Of a stretch of 5,581 bases of DNA, positions 1 to 5,282 are shown piece by piece. The stretch spans positions 1 through 5,581 of the forward strand of contig CAZBDT010000146.1 of NCBI GenBank assembly GCA_964490745.1, written 5' to 3'. The notes below the pieces were generated by a model that saw only the letters and a list, made by a program, of their open reading frames with translations, did no database searches and was not told the origin of the DNA. Origin of the DNA: Litorimonas sp964490745. Lineage in GTDB: Bacteria; Pseudomonadota; Alphaproteobacteria; Caulobacterales; Maricaulaceae. How positions within the stretch are numbered: the stretch's first letter is position 1; each line of letters opens with the position of its first letter. The position numbers and the translations under genes are program-made.

Positions 1-29
1 GTGTCATGGAAGCTCCTAAATTTGGGCAT

Positions 30-55
30 AAAAAAAGCTCGCCGGATGGCGAGCT
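30..55 (-). terminator. Rho-independent terminator of the capsid operon
   Basis: Read on the minus strand, an 8-bp perfect GC-rich stem (arms 48-55 and 36-43, sequence AGCTCGCC with its complement) closes a 4-base loop and is followed at once by a run of T (plus-strand A run 30-36). There is no T run on the other side, so it works for minus-strand transcripts only. It lies about 150 bases past the capsid stop codon and is the first convincing stop signal after that gene, so it marks the end of the head-gene operon. Confidence 0.85.
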
Positions 56-90
56 CTGGGGTTGGGTGTAAAAATATAGATTGGAGGATT

Positions 91-189
91 ACCCCCTCTG
101 TCTTCGTTTCACTCAGACATCTCCCCCTATGCGTTTTAAAAAAACGCTAAGGGGGAGGTGTCCAGAGCGAAGCGATGGGTGGAGGGGGT
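91..189. repeat. Long palindromic intergenic repeat element
   Basis: This ~99-base element folds almost wholly onto itself. The outer arms ACCCCCTC (91-98) and GAGGGGGT (182-189) pair perfectly. A middle arm, 102-109 with 165-172, pairs with two G-T wobbles. The inner arm, 116-128 with 150-162, pairs over 13 positions with one G-T wobble. The tip is 131-137 with 141-147 around a 3-base loop. Motifs such as CCCCCTCTGTC and ACATCTCCCCCT are, from memory, typical of high-copy palindromic intergenic repeats in alphaproteobacteria. The element sits just after the capsid stop codon, inside the transcribed 3' end before the terminator, so it may stabilise the mRNA. It has no long terminal T run of its own. 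Copy number elsewhere in the genome cannot be seen here. Confidence 0.7.
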
Positions 190-201
190 GGTTTTTAGAT
201 T

Positions 202-1365
202 TTACTGAATACGCAACACCTTAATCGCGTCCGCATCTTGCACACCGCCGCCGACGCGTTTTGTTGTGTAGAACAGCACGTAAGGCTTGGCGGAGTATGG
301 ATCGCGGAGGACCCTGACCCCTTGGCGGTCAGCGATGAGATAGCCGCGGCGGAAATCACCAAAGGCGACACAGCTTGCTCCGCCGCCAATGTCCGGCATG
401 TCTTCCATCTCGACCAACGGATAGCCGAGCAATGTGGACGGCGCGCCTGCGGCGAGTGAAGGCTGCCAAATATAATTCCCGTCGGCGTCTTTAAACTTCC
501 GCACCGCATTAATCGTGCGGCGGTTCATGACAAAGCTGGCGTTGGAACGGTAACGCGATTTCGGCGCGTAAATCAGATCGATCAAACCGTCCGTGTCGAG
601 CACGCCTTGTTCGACGGCACCCAAACCGGGGTCAGTCAAAAATCCGCGCGGCTTATTCACGCCGTCGCCTCCGACAAAGGCCGCCGTTTCCTGCGCGGCG
701 AAGACATCGCGCACTTCTTCGGCCAACCACGCATCGACATCGGCGACACTGTCATCCAGCAAAGCCTGCGTCGCAGCGGGCATGGCGTAGAGCTCGCCCG
801 TCGGAAAATCGAGCAGTTCCAACGTCGGCGTGTCCGTTTCGACCCGGGCCTCGGTTTCACCCGCCCAGCCAGAGGCCGCGCCCGATGTGCTGACAGGTTT
901 GCGGAAAGACGCCCCGCCGATCGTGCGAATGGTCGCCAGACGCCGCATGGGCGAGGTCTCGGCCAGCACGCTATCAATCTGCGTCTCTGTTTCAATGGGC
1001 GCAATCAAGCTGCCATCCGCATCGCCGGAGGCTATGGATTTACCTTCCAAATTGGCCGTATCGCCCGTGCGGATAAAGCTGGCCCAGGCTTGGCTGTCGG
1101 CGGATTTCGCTTCACTGCCAAAGCCCGGCGTGGCTTGCGCGAGGGTTAGATTTTCCACGCGTTTCGTCTGGGCCTCCAGCGCCGCATTCAGGCGGTCGAC
1201 CTTCTCATTCAAGAGCGGGTCGACAGAAGATTTAGCTTCTAGGGCGGCCAAGCGATTATCATTCGCCTCACGGAAAGCTGCAAAGGTCGCGGCAAAATCG
1301 GCCTTGGCTTGCCGCAAATCTCCCCTATAGGCAGAGGTGTCTTTTAATTCAAGTTTAGGGGTCAC
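202..1365 (-). CDS. HK97-fold major capsid protein, gene transfer agent type (g5-like)
   Basis: This 387-residue protein is the shell subunit of an HK97-type head. Residues ~12-75 are a charged, heptad-rich scaffolding (delta) region of the kind removed by the prohead protease; the mature chain probably begins somewhere around residues 85-105. The body shows hallmarks I recognise from GTA capsid proteins: a SGWAGET segment (165-171), AMPAATQALLDDS (194-206), FVGGDGVNKPRGFL (230-243), MNRRTINAVRKFKDADG (280-296), AFGDFRRGYLIADR (334-347) and a VLRDPYSAKPYVLFY stretch (352-366). The length is close to that of Rhodobacter capsulatus GTA gp5 (about 400). The start is GTG at 1363-1365, chosen because AAGGAG lies 6 bases upstream and the GTG overlaps the protease stop in GTGA. 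The frame is intact. No adaptor gene follows before the terminator. The assignment as HK97 capsid is secure; GTA rather than ordinary prophage rests on motif resemblance and gene order. Confidence 0.93.
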   Translation of the reverse strand: MTPKLELKDTSAYRGDLRQAKADFAATFAAFREANDNRLAALEAKSSVDPLLNEKVDRLNAALEAQTKRVENLTLAQATPGFGSEAKSADSQAWASFIRTGDTANLEGKSIASGDADGSLIAPIETETQIDSVLAETSPMRRLATIRTIGGASFRKPVSTSGAASGWAGETEARVETDTPTLELLDFPTGELYAMPAATQALLDDSVADVDAWLAEEVRDVFAAQETAAFVGGDGVNKPRGFLTDPGLGAVEQGVLDTDGLIDLIYAPKSRYRSNASFVMNRRTINAVRKFKDADGNYIWQPSLAAGAPSTLLGYPLVEMEDMPDIGGGASCVAFGDFRRGYLIADRQGVRVLRDPYSAKPYVLFYTTKRVGGGVQDADAIKVLRIQ

Positions 1366-1805
1366 GCAATTCTCCTTATGTCAGATGCGTTGGGTGTAGG
1401 GGTGTCGCCAATTTGCGTAATCCGCGCAGAGCGCAGCATCGGGAAGGCGACGACAGAGACCTCCCAAAGTTCGATTTCATGTAGGATGCGCCCAGTGGAT
1501 GGGCGGTCCGATGCGCGTTGTGTGCGGTAGCCAATAGACAAGCCGTTCACCGCGCGGGACTCGATCAGCCGGCGTGTGGTTGCGTCAGCCTCTAAGATAC
1601 GCCCTGCCACAAACAGACCGATCTCATCCTCGACCACGCGGTCCCACACACCTATGGGCGTGTCGGTCCGATGCCCAAAGAGCATGGGAAACGGCTCTAC
1701 CCGCCCCAGCAGAGAGGCCGCAAACGCCCCGCGCCGCACTATATCGCCGGATAAATCCGGTTCATCAAAGCGGCTGGCATAGCCGGAAATAAAAAGATCA
1801 TTCAT
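1362..1805 (-). CDS. Prohead protease, HK97/S78 family, GTA type (g4-like)
   Basis: This protease matures the prohead by trimming the N-terminal scaffold region of the capsid protein encoded just downstream. With the ATG at 1803-1805 it has 147 residues. Family features seen: an early SGYASRFDEPDLSGDIV segment (7-23) followed by RRGAF (24-28); a GHR motif giving the likely catalytic His45; NGLSIGYR (87-94) giving the likely nucleophile Ser90; and ELWEVSVVAFPM (112-123), where the family keeps its acidic residue and closing Pro. The frame also opens at a TTG at 1824-1826 (seven more residues). I prefer the ATG because GGGAG lies 10 bases upstream and it overlaps the preceding stop as ATGAATGA (8 bases). 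All three catalytic elements are present, so the enzyme looks functional. The stop codon overlaps the capsid GTG. Confidence 0.9.
   Translation of the reverse strand: MNDLFISGYASRFDEPDLSGDIVRRGAFAASLLGRVEPFPMLFGHRTDTPIGVWDRVVEDEIGLFVAGRILEADATTRRLIESRAVNGLSIGYRTQRASDRPSTGRILHEIELWEVSVVAFPMLRSARITQIGDTPTPNASDIRRIA
1372..1377 (-). promoter_or_regulatory. Ribosome binding site that fixes the capsid GTG start
   Basis: AAGGAG on the minus strand (plus-strand CTCCTT) sits 6 bases before the GTG of the capsid gene and inside the last codons of the protease gene. It is the strongest Shine-Dalgarno sequence in the operon, fitting the need for far more capsid protein than portal or protease. It also supports the non-ATG start. 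Confidence 0.8.
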
Positions 1806-2055
1806 CGCGCAACAACTCCCGCTCAATGCGCGAGAGGCTTTTCGCCATTTCGCTGGTTTGCCCTTCCAAACGCGCCAGCCGTTCGGCGATGGTCGAATGA
1901 GTTTCGATTTTGACTTCCAAGGCGGAGAGCCGCGCGGCGGCAGAACCTGCCCAAAATAAAACGCCCGCCGATTGCACGACGAGCGTTAGGATGATGCTAA
2001 AGGTCAATGTGCGGTCGAGATAAAAGCCGCGCCGTGGGTGAGCAGGATCGCTCAT
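1798..2055 (-). CDS. Small membrane protein with coiled coil between portal and protease genes (GTA g3.5-like)
   Basis: This 85-residue protein has a basic N-terminus (HPRRG, 6-10), one strongly hydrophobic segment (~17-39) and a C-terminal amphipathic helix rich in charged residues (42-83) with hydrophobic positions such as L46, I50, L60, L63, M70, L74, I77 and L81. That pattern predicts a single-pass membrane protein with a coiled coil. The position between portal and protease matches the small ORF called g3.5 in the R. capsulatus GTA cluster, whose function I do not know to be established. TM plus coiled coil also recalls holin-associated XhlA-like proteins, but that is only a resemblance of layout. 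The ATG overlaps the portal stop in ATGA (4 bases) and the stop overlaps the protease start, so translation is coupled on both sides. Confidence 0.8.
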   Translation of the reverse strand: MSDPAHPRRGFYLDRTLTFSIILTLVVQSAGVLFWAGSAAARLSALEVKIETHSTIAERLARLEGQTSEMAKSLSRIERELLRDE

Positions 2056-3209
2056 GCCCGCGCCTCGAATCCCGCTAGCGCGCGCGCCTCGTCCTCACTG
2101 ATGAACCGTGCTTCAGAGAGACGTTTCCACAGCACGGCACGTTCTTCGGCCAGAGCGGGTACGGCATCGAGATCGGGCGTAATCTGAACCTCATCGCCAT
2201 AAAATGTCGCCAGCCAGCCCTGTAACCCCGACGCCGTTTTCTGCACCAGCGGGATAATGGTCTGCCGCCAAAAGGCTTGGTTCGCCTCGCGGTAATTGGC
2301 GTAGGAATTATCGCCCGGAAGGCCGAGCAACATGGGTGGCACGCCAAAGGCCAGCGCGATTTCGCGCGCGGCTTCGCGGCGCAACTGAATGAAGTCCATA
2401 TCGGTCGGCGACATGGAAATTGTTTTCCAATCCAGACCACCTTCCAAGACCAGAGGGCGTCCCGCCGCATGGGGGCCTGCATAATGAGATTCCAGTTCTG
2501 ATTTCAGCCGTTCAAATTGATCATCCGTCAGGCGTTCACCACTGGCGGGATCATGGACCAGCGCGCCGCTCGGCCGCGCGGAGTTTTCAAGCAGGGATTT
2601 GGCCCAGACCCCGCCGCGATTATGTAAATCCACGGCCTGCGCCGCCGCAGCGAGCGGGGAGACACCGTGGCAATCCTCAACCGGATTAAACAGCTTTATA
2701 TGAAAAAGCGCGCATCGCCCCGTCGCGCGATCTCGTGGGAAATGGCGGGTGCGGCCCTCGACTTGCTGCTCCCACCCGGTCGCCTGCCCTCGCCCGTCTC
2801 GGCCCATTTGAAAACTGTCCGGACGATGCGCGATCAGGGCCAGCGGCGCGTCCCCGCTCAGCACGGCTTCTAAAAACGCTGTCCCGCCCAATTGCAGATA
2901 GCCGTAAAAAGCCTCCAGCGTTTCCACGGCTGTTCGGTCCGGCAAAGCGCGGGTCAACACGCGTGAGACGTCCACGTCAGAACTGCGCAAGGGGATAGAG
3001 GCCGCGCTTTCTGCGATCAGGCGGACGCAGCGATGGGCAATCGGATTACGCGCAAAGCCGTCGCGGCATAAAGCGGCATAGCTCTGCGTCGGGGCAGATA
3101 AAGCGCGCGGAAAAGATGTAGCAAGCAGCGGGCGCGCGGCTTTGCCCTGCGGGACATCAGATGACGTCACAGAATATCGGTCAGGTGACCGACGGAAAAG
3201 ATGAAACAT
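2052..3209 (-). CDS. HK97-family phage portal protein, GTA type (g3-like)
   Basis: This 385-residue portal subunit would form the dodecameric ring at one head vertex, through which DNA is packaged by a terminase and to which the tail connects. Seen: the usual opening MFHLFRR; a NPIAHRCVRLIAESAASIPL stretch (55-74) typical of the family's N-terminal helices; LQLGGTAFLEAV (105-116); a HIKLFNP segment; RPSGALV; and the very characteristic GVPPMLLGLPGDNSYANYRE (289-308) followed by ANQAFWRQ (309-316). The length is near that of R. capsulatus GTA gp3 (about 395). The start is ATG at 3207-3209 with a weak AGGT 7 bases upstream. It is the first gene of the operon. In GTA clusters and HK97-like prophages the large terminase precedes this gene; here 385 non-coding bases precede it. 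The frame is uninterrupted. Confidence 0.93.
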   Translation of the reverse strand: MFHLFRRSPDRYSVTSSDVPQGKAARPLLATSFPRALSAPTQSYAALCRDGFARNPIAHRCVRLIAESAASIPLRSSDVDVSRVLTRALPDRTAVETLEAFYGYLQLGGTAFLEAVLSGDAPLALIAHRPDSFQMGRDGRGQATGWEQQVEGRTRHFPRDRATGRCALFHIKLFNPVEDCHGVSPLAAAAQAVDLHNRGGVWAKSLLENSARPSGALVHDPASGERLTDDQFERLKSELESHYAGPHAAGRPLVLEGGLDWKTISMSPTDMDFIQLRREAAREIALAFGVPPMLLGLPGDNSYANYREANQAFWRQTIIPLVQKTASGLQGWLATFYGDEVQITPDLDAVPALAEERAVLWKRLSEARFISEDEARALAGFEARA

Positions 3210-3221
3210 AGTGGGGACCTA

Positions 3222-3251
3222 AAAACGGCTGAGCGGTTTTCAAAAAAACCG
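3222..3251 (-). promoter_or_regulatory. Two overlapping hairpins in the portal-gene leader
   Basis: Palindrome A (3222-3240) has arms AAAAC/GTTTT and GCT/AGC separated by single mismatches. Palindrome B (3234-3251) is a perfect 7-bp stem, CGGTTTT with AAAACCG, around a 4-base loop. They share 3234-3240, so in RNA only one can form. On the minus strand, B comes first and A follows, with a short T run and then the weak ribosome site of the portal gene. The layout could serve attenuation or could be an operator, but the stems are short and AT-rich. Function is inference. Confidence 0.35.
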
Positions 3252-3252
3252 A

Positions 3253-3266
3253 GACGAAATTTCGTC
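3253..3266. promoter_or_regulatory. Perfect 14-bp palindrome GACGAAATTTCGTC
   Basis: This exact palindrome lies 44 bases upstream of the portal start codon. It has no loop, so it suits a dimeric DNA-binding protein better than an RNA hairpin. It is a candidate operator for the head operon. No known regulator's consensus was recognised; it does not fit the CtrA half-site pattern TTAA-N7-TTAA or the alphaproteobacterial LexA pattern GTTC-N7-GTTC. Confidence 0.35.
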
Positions 3267-3309
3267 GATGAGCTGTTTATAGGGCCATTTGGGTGCGGTG
3301 AGGATTATT

Positions 3310-3349
3310 CTTTTGAAATTTCACATAAGCCTTTGATTTTGTTCAAAAG
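3310..3349. repeat. 8-bp perfect inverted repeat with 24-base spacer
   Basis: CTTTTGAA at 3310-3317 and TTCAAAAG at 3342-3349 are exact reverse complements, 24 bases apart, in the AT-rich region between the portal gene and the candidate small plus-strand ORF. It could be paired operator half-sites or a weak stem. In AT-rich sequence such a pair may also arise by chance. Confidence 0.3.
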
Positions 3350-3403
3350 CTAAACTGCTTAAAATCGGGATAGAGTTTGGGGCTGGTTACAAAAATCAAA
3401 ACC

Positions 3404-3493
3404 ATGTTCAAACTAAATTTCTTGATCGGCATGTTTGCGATTATTTTGACAATTATTACTTCGATATTTGTAAGCGGCAGGCTCCCTCCTTGA
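3404..3493 (+). CDS. Possible 29-residue single-helix membrane peptide
   Basis: An ATG at 3404 opens a 29-codon frame ending in TGA at 3491-3493. The product has a short polar start with Lys3, a continuous hydrophobic stretch (FLIGMFAIILTIITSIFV, residues 6-23) and a short tail, SGRLPP. That is the shape of small membrane proteins or of hydrophobic toxin-like peptides. No clear Shine-Dalgarno lies before the ATG, and AT-rich sequence yields hydrophobic frames by chance. It is the only gene candidate in the 385-base gap. No homologue was recognised and no function is proposed. Confidence 0.25.
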   Translation: MFKLNFLIGMFAIILTIITSIFVSGRLPP

Positions 3494-3594
3494 CTCTGCA
3501 TAGTCACCTATTTGACGACCATGTTTTAGGCGTCATGAGCTATAGCAAAGATAATTAAGCCTTGCGTCAGAAGCAAAGCTCTAGAAGCGTCTGC

Positions 3595-4032
3595 CTAAGC
3601 TGCGCGAAAGAGTGGCGGCGTTCTGGGGCGATGTCCTAAGAGGCTATCGGCCAGCTTGATCTTTGCCCGCAAATCTTCGCGCAGCGCATCATCGCCATGT
3701 AAGGACGCCAGCGTAATCGCATCGCGAAAGGCTGTCTTTGCGCGCGCAATCGAATCTTTATCGGACTGTTCGCGGCCCAATTTCAACAAGGTATCGCCGA
3801 GCGCCACTTGAACCATGTTCAACTCAACGGGAATAGTATCAGCGCTGTAATAGTTTCGTGCCGCTGACAAAGCCTCTTCGGCCTGTATTAATGGAGCGAG
3901 ATCCTCTGTTTGCTTGGCGAGTTTTACCATTTGCGCAGCAAGTTCTATCTTCAACAAGGCGAGGCGCGCATCCGTATTGGCAAGTTTGGCATCCAAATTT
4001 GATAATTTTCGACGGCGTATAAATCCGATCAC
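3595..4032 (-). CDS. Hypothetical protein: leucine-heptad coiled coil plus TPR-like helices
   Basis: I do not recognise a named family. The 145-residue product begins with a basic stretch (IRRRK, 5-9) and then has leucine at every seventh position six times in a row (10, 17, 24, 31, 38, 45), with further leucines at 13, 27 and 48; this is a strong coiled-coil, zipper-like pattern. Residues ~50-133 look like tetratricopeptide-like helical pairs, with the recognisable form ALGDTLLKLGRE (77-88) followed by AKTAFRDAITLA (98-109). No signal peptide or membrane segment is seen, so it is probably a cytosolic oligomerising adaptor. The start is GTG at 4030-4032, with a purine-rich GGGAAGAG 4 bases before it. 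It lies 46 bases after the DUF2726-type gene on the same strand and is probably co-transcribed. No clear terminator follows. Confidence 0.7.
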   Translation of the reverse strand: MIGFIRRRKLSNLDAKLANTDARLALLKIELAAQMVKLAKQTEDLAPLIQAEEALSAARNYYSADTIPVELNMVQVALGDTLLKLGREQSDKDSIARAKTAFRDAITLASLHGDDALREDLRAKIKLADSLLGHRPRTPPLFRAA

Positions 4033-4078
4033 GACACTCTTCCCTCTCTTACCCCGTCTTCATCCAATCGGATTATAG

Positions 4079-4594
4079 TTAAGAAGGGCTTAATTCGGCT
4101 ACCATCTGTCTCGCTTTAACTTCAAAATCTTCACCCACAAGGATTCGACGCAGCGGAATACCAGCCGCTTTAAAAAGCGCTGTCTTCACTTGGTCAGATT
4201 GAGATGGATTTTTATGATTATGGGCGCGGCCATCCAGTTCTATCGCCAAGATAGGACGACCGACGCTGTCCGTGATCAGGTAGTCAACATGGCGGGATTT
4301 GACCCGCCCCCGCGCTGCCCAGCGGGCCTTTTGATCCAAGCCTCGTTTAACGCGGATAATATCTTCTAAGCGGACCTTGCCATGCACATGAAAGCCGGGC
4401 GGCATTTGACGGCATAGACACCCAAACAGCGCCGCTTCCGGTGTATTAACCCACAGCGAGGGCGCGGCCTCAAAGGCTCGCAAATCCGCATCTTGAATGG
4501 GAGAGACCTCTGGCGGGGTGAAACCTCCATCCCCGCGCAGGAAATAGGCCGCCAAGATAATAATGAGCGGGATAAGTAAAAAGAAAATTTCCAT
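4079..4594 (-). CDS. Membrane-anchored DUF2726-type protein, possible PD-(D/E)XK nuclease fold
   Basis: The 171-residue protein starts with a hydrophobic helix (3-19) followed by Arg20, giving an N-terminal anchor with the rest most likely cytoplasmic. The C-terminal ~120 residues resemble DUF2726: TPEAALFGCL (51-60), VRLEDII (74-80), SRHVDYLI (100-107), ILAIELDGRAHN (115-126), then a polar stretch, KTALFKAAGIPLRRI (137-151). The order E53, D104, E119-x-D121, K137 resembles the core of PD-(D/E)XK nucleases, with Asp in place of the usual Lys of E-x-K; as I recall, DUF2726 is placed in that fold superfamily. Activity is unproven. The start is ATG at 4592-4594, without a clear ribosome site. 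It diverges from the lipoprotein gene at 4714 and heads a two-gene unit with the coiled-coil protein. Confidence 0.75.
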   Translation of the reverse strand: MEIFFLLIPLIIILAAYFLRGDGGFTPPEVSPIQDADLRAFEAAPSLWVNTPEAALFGCLCRQMPPGFHVHGKVRLEDIIRVKRGLDQKARWAARGRVKSRHVDYLITDSVGRPILAIELDGRAHNHKNPSQSDQVKTALFKAAGIPLRRILVGEDFEVKARQMVAELSPS

Positions 4595-4713
4595 GATTAA
4601 CGACTATGACAGCGATTACCGCAGCTCAACCTTCTCTCAATCGCGTATTTCCATTAAGCTGACATTCAAACACGAAGCGTCATTTTCGGGCAAACGTTTT
4701 AGGAATCGATTTT
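4595..4713. promoter_or_regulatory. Divergent intergenic region holding promoters for both flanking genes
   Basis: These 119 bases separate the start codons of two oppositely directed genes, so both promoters must lie here or in the gene starts. For the plus-strand lipoproteins, CTGACA at 4659-4664 with a 17-base spacer to ATTTTC at 4682-4687 is a weak sigma-70-like candidate. AGGA at 4701-4704, 9 bases before the ATG at 4714, is a plausible ribosome site. No terminator-like hairpin or clear operator was found. Confidence 0.4.
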
Positions 4714-5235
4714 ATGTCACGGTCAAAACTGCACCTTTGGCTTTACCTGACGAGCGCCGCACTGCTCGGGCTTTCCGCCTGTCAGGACAAAGCCGCAGCG
4801 CCGGAAGCCGAAACGCCAGCGGTGTCAGAGCCCCCGGCCACAGCTCCCGAAATACCGGCTGTGTCAGAGAGCCTGGCCACGGAGTCGGAAACGCCTGCCT
4901 TATCAGACAGCCCGGCCGCAGCTGCCATACGTAGAACGCCTAAGATGGCTGTCCAATCCAAGAAGCCGATTATCATCGAACCGGAAATTGACTTGGCCGC
5001 CCAACGGGCCGCTCAACGGACCGCCCAATTCCAAGCGGATTGCCGCGAGCGTATCACCGCCAGAATGATCGACCCGGATGCGGCCAATATCACCTATGTG
5101 CCAACGTCGCAGCCTGACGCCTATTTGGCGCAAGTCGAGCTACTCAACCGCGCATCGGGCGGGACGATCCGATTAGACTTCGATTGTCGACGTAATGCCG
5201 ATGGTGAAGTGACGACAAAAATGCTAGCGGATTAA
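4714..5235 (+). CDS. Lipoprotein with repeat linker and two-cysteine C-terminal domain
   Basis: The 173-residue product carries a lipoprotein signal: basic start (R3, K5), hydrophobic core (~6-20) and lipobox LSAC, with lipidated Cys23. Gln follows the Cys, not Asp, so outer-membrane sorting is more likely than retention in the inner membrane. Residues 33-71 are three 13-residue repeats rich in Pro, Ala, Ser and Glu, a flexible acidic tether. After a short basic piece (73-84) and an Ala/Gln-rich helix (~94-105) comes a compact domain (106-165) with Cys110 and Cys158, probably a disulfide in the periplasm, and an ITY motif (126-128). The family is not recognised. The following gene encodes a protein with the same domain, 47 bases downstream, so the two form an operon. 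The start is supported by AGGA 9 bases upstream and by the signal peptide. Confidence 0.85.
   Translation: MSRSKLHLWLYLTSAALLGLSACQDKAAAPEAETPAVSEPPATAPEIPAVSESLATESETPALSDSPAAAAIRRTPKMAVQSKKPIIIEPEIDLAAQRAAQRTAQFQADCRERITARMIDPDAANITYVPTSQPDAYLAQVELLNRASGGTIRLDFDCRRNADGEVTTKMLAD
4810..4926 (+). repeat. Three tandem 39-base in-frame repeats in the lipoprotein linker
   Basis: The units are 4810-4848, 4849-4887 and 4888-4926, with no bases between them. Each encodes 13 residues of the form E-[TI]-P-A-[VL]-S-[ED]-x-x-A-[TA]-x-x. The copies differ at many third positions and at some amino acids, so the array is not recent. Any change in copy number would keep the frame and only change tether length. 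Confidence 0.85.
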
Positions 5236-5282
5236 GTCGCGGTGCAGTTACACTCAGAACGTAATAAATAGAGAGACTTTTT

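Larger units (their letters stand above)
3210..3594. other. Gene-poor AT-rich intergenic region, probable leader of the capsid operon
   Basis: These 385 bases separate the portal gene start from the end of the next minus-strand gene and are visibly richer in A and T than the flanking genes. Both strands were read for pieces of a terminase gene; none was recognised. The contents are several inverted repeats close to the portal gene, a wider 8-bp inverted repeat at 3310-3349, and a possible 29-codon plus-strand ORF at 3404-3493. The promoter of the head operon should lie here, but no good -35/-10 pair could be fixed; TATAAA on the minus strand near 3276-3281 is a possible -10 without a clear partner. 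Confidence 0.6.

Noticed and set aside
1..150. Plus-strand frame open from the left edge through the terminator and into the palindrome
   Set aside because: Its codons are simply those of the hairpins; there is no start context and no protein-like composition. Only 29 bases lie beyond the terminator, too few to judge any neighbour.
607..1149. 180-codon plus-strand open frame opposite the capsid gene
   Set aside because: It is antisense to a clearly conserved capsid gene, is rich in Arg and Gly as expected from a GC-rich shadow frame, and has no recognisable motif.
830..1330. 166-codon plus-strand open frame opposite the capsid gene
   Set aside because: Same reason: a complementary-frame shadow, Ser/Ala/Arg-rich, without domain features.
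1806..1826. TTG start extending the protease by seven residues
   Set aside because: The added residues (MSGSCCA) do not resemble family starts. The ATG at 1803-1805 has a GGGAG ribosome site and the usual short overlap with the preceding gene.
2075..2482. 135-codon minus-strand frame inside the portal gene
   Set aside because: It is out of frame with the conserved portal sequence, and its Trp/Arg/Pro-rich composition is typical of a shadow.
3333..3365. Plus-strand promoter for the small membrane peptide (TTGATT or TTGTTC with TAAAAT)
   Set aside because: The spacers are 21 and 15 bases, outside the good range; in AT-rich sequence such matches mean little.
3515..3536. Imperfect hairpin TGACG...CGTCA as terminator of the coiled-coil gene
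   Set aside because: The stem is short with a bulge and has no T run after it on the minus strand.
3210..3594. Remnant of the GTA terminase gene
   Set aside because: Both strands were read for terminase-like motifs; none was seen and frames are short. A profile search could still find a very decayed piece.
4563..4934. 123-codon plus-strand frame overlapping the starts of two genes
   Set aside because: It runs through the divergent promoter region and overlaps the lipoprotein in another frame. The lipoprotein has the signal peptide and ribosome site.
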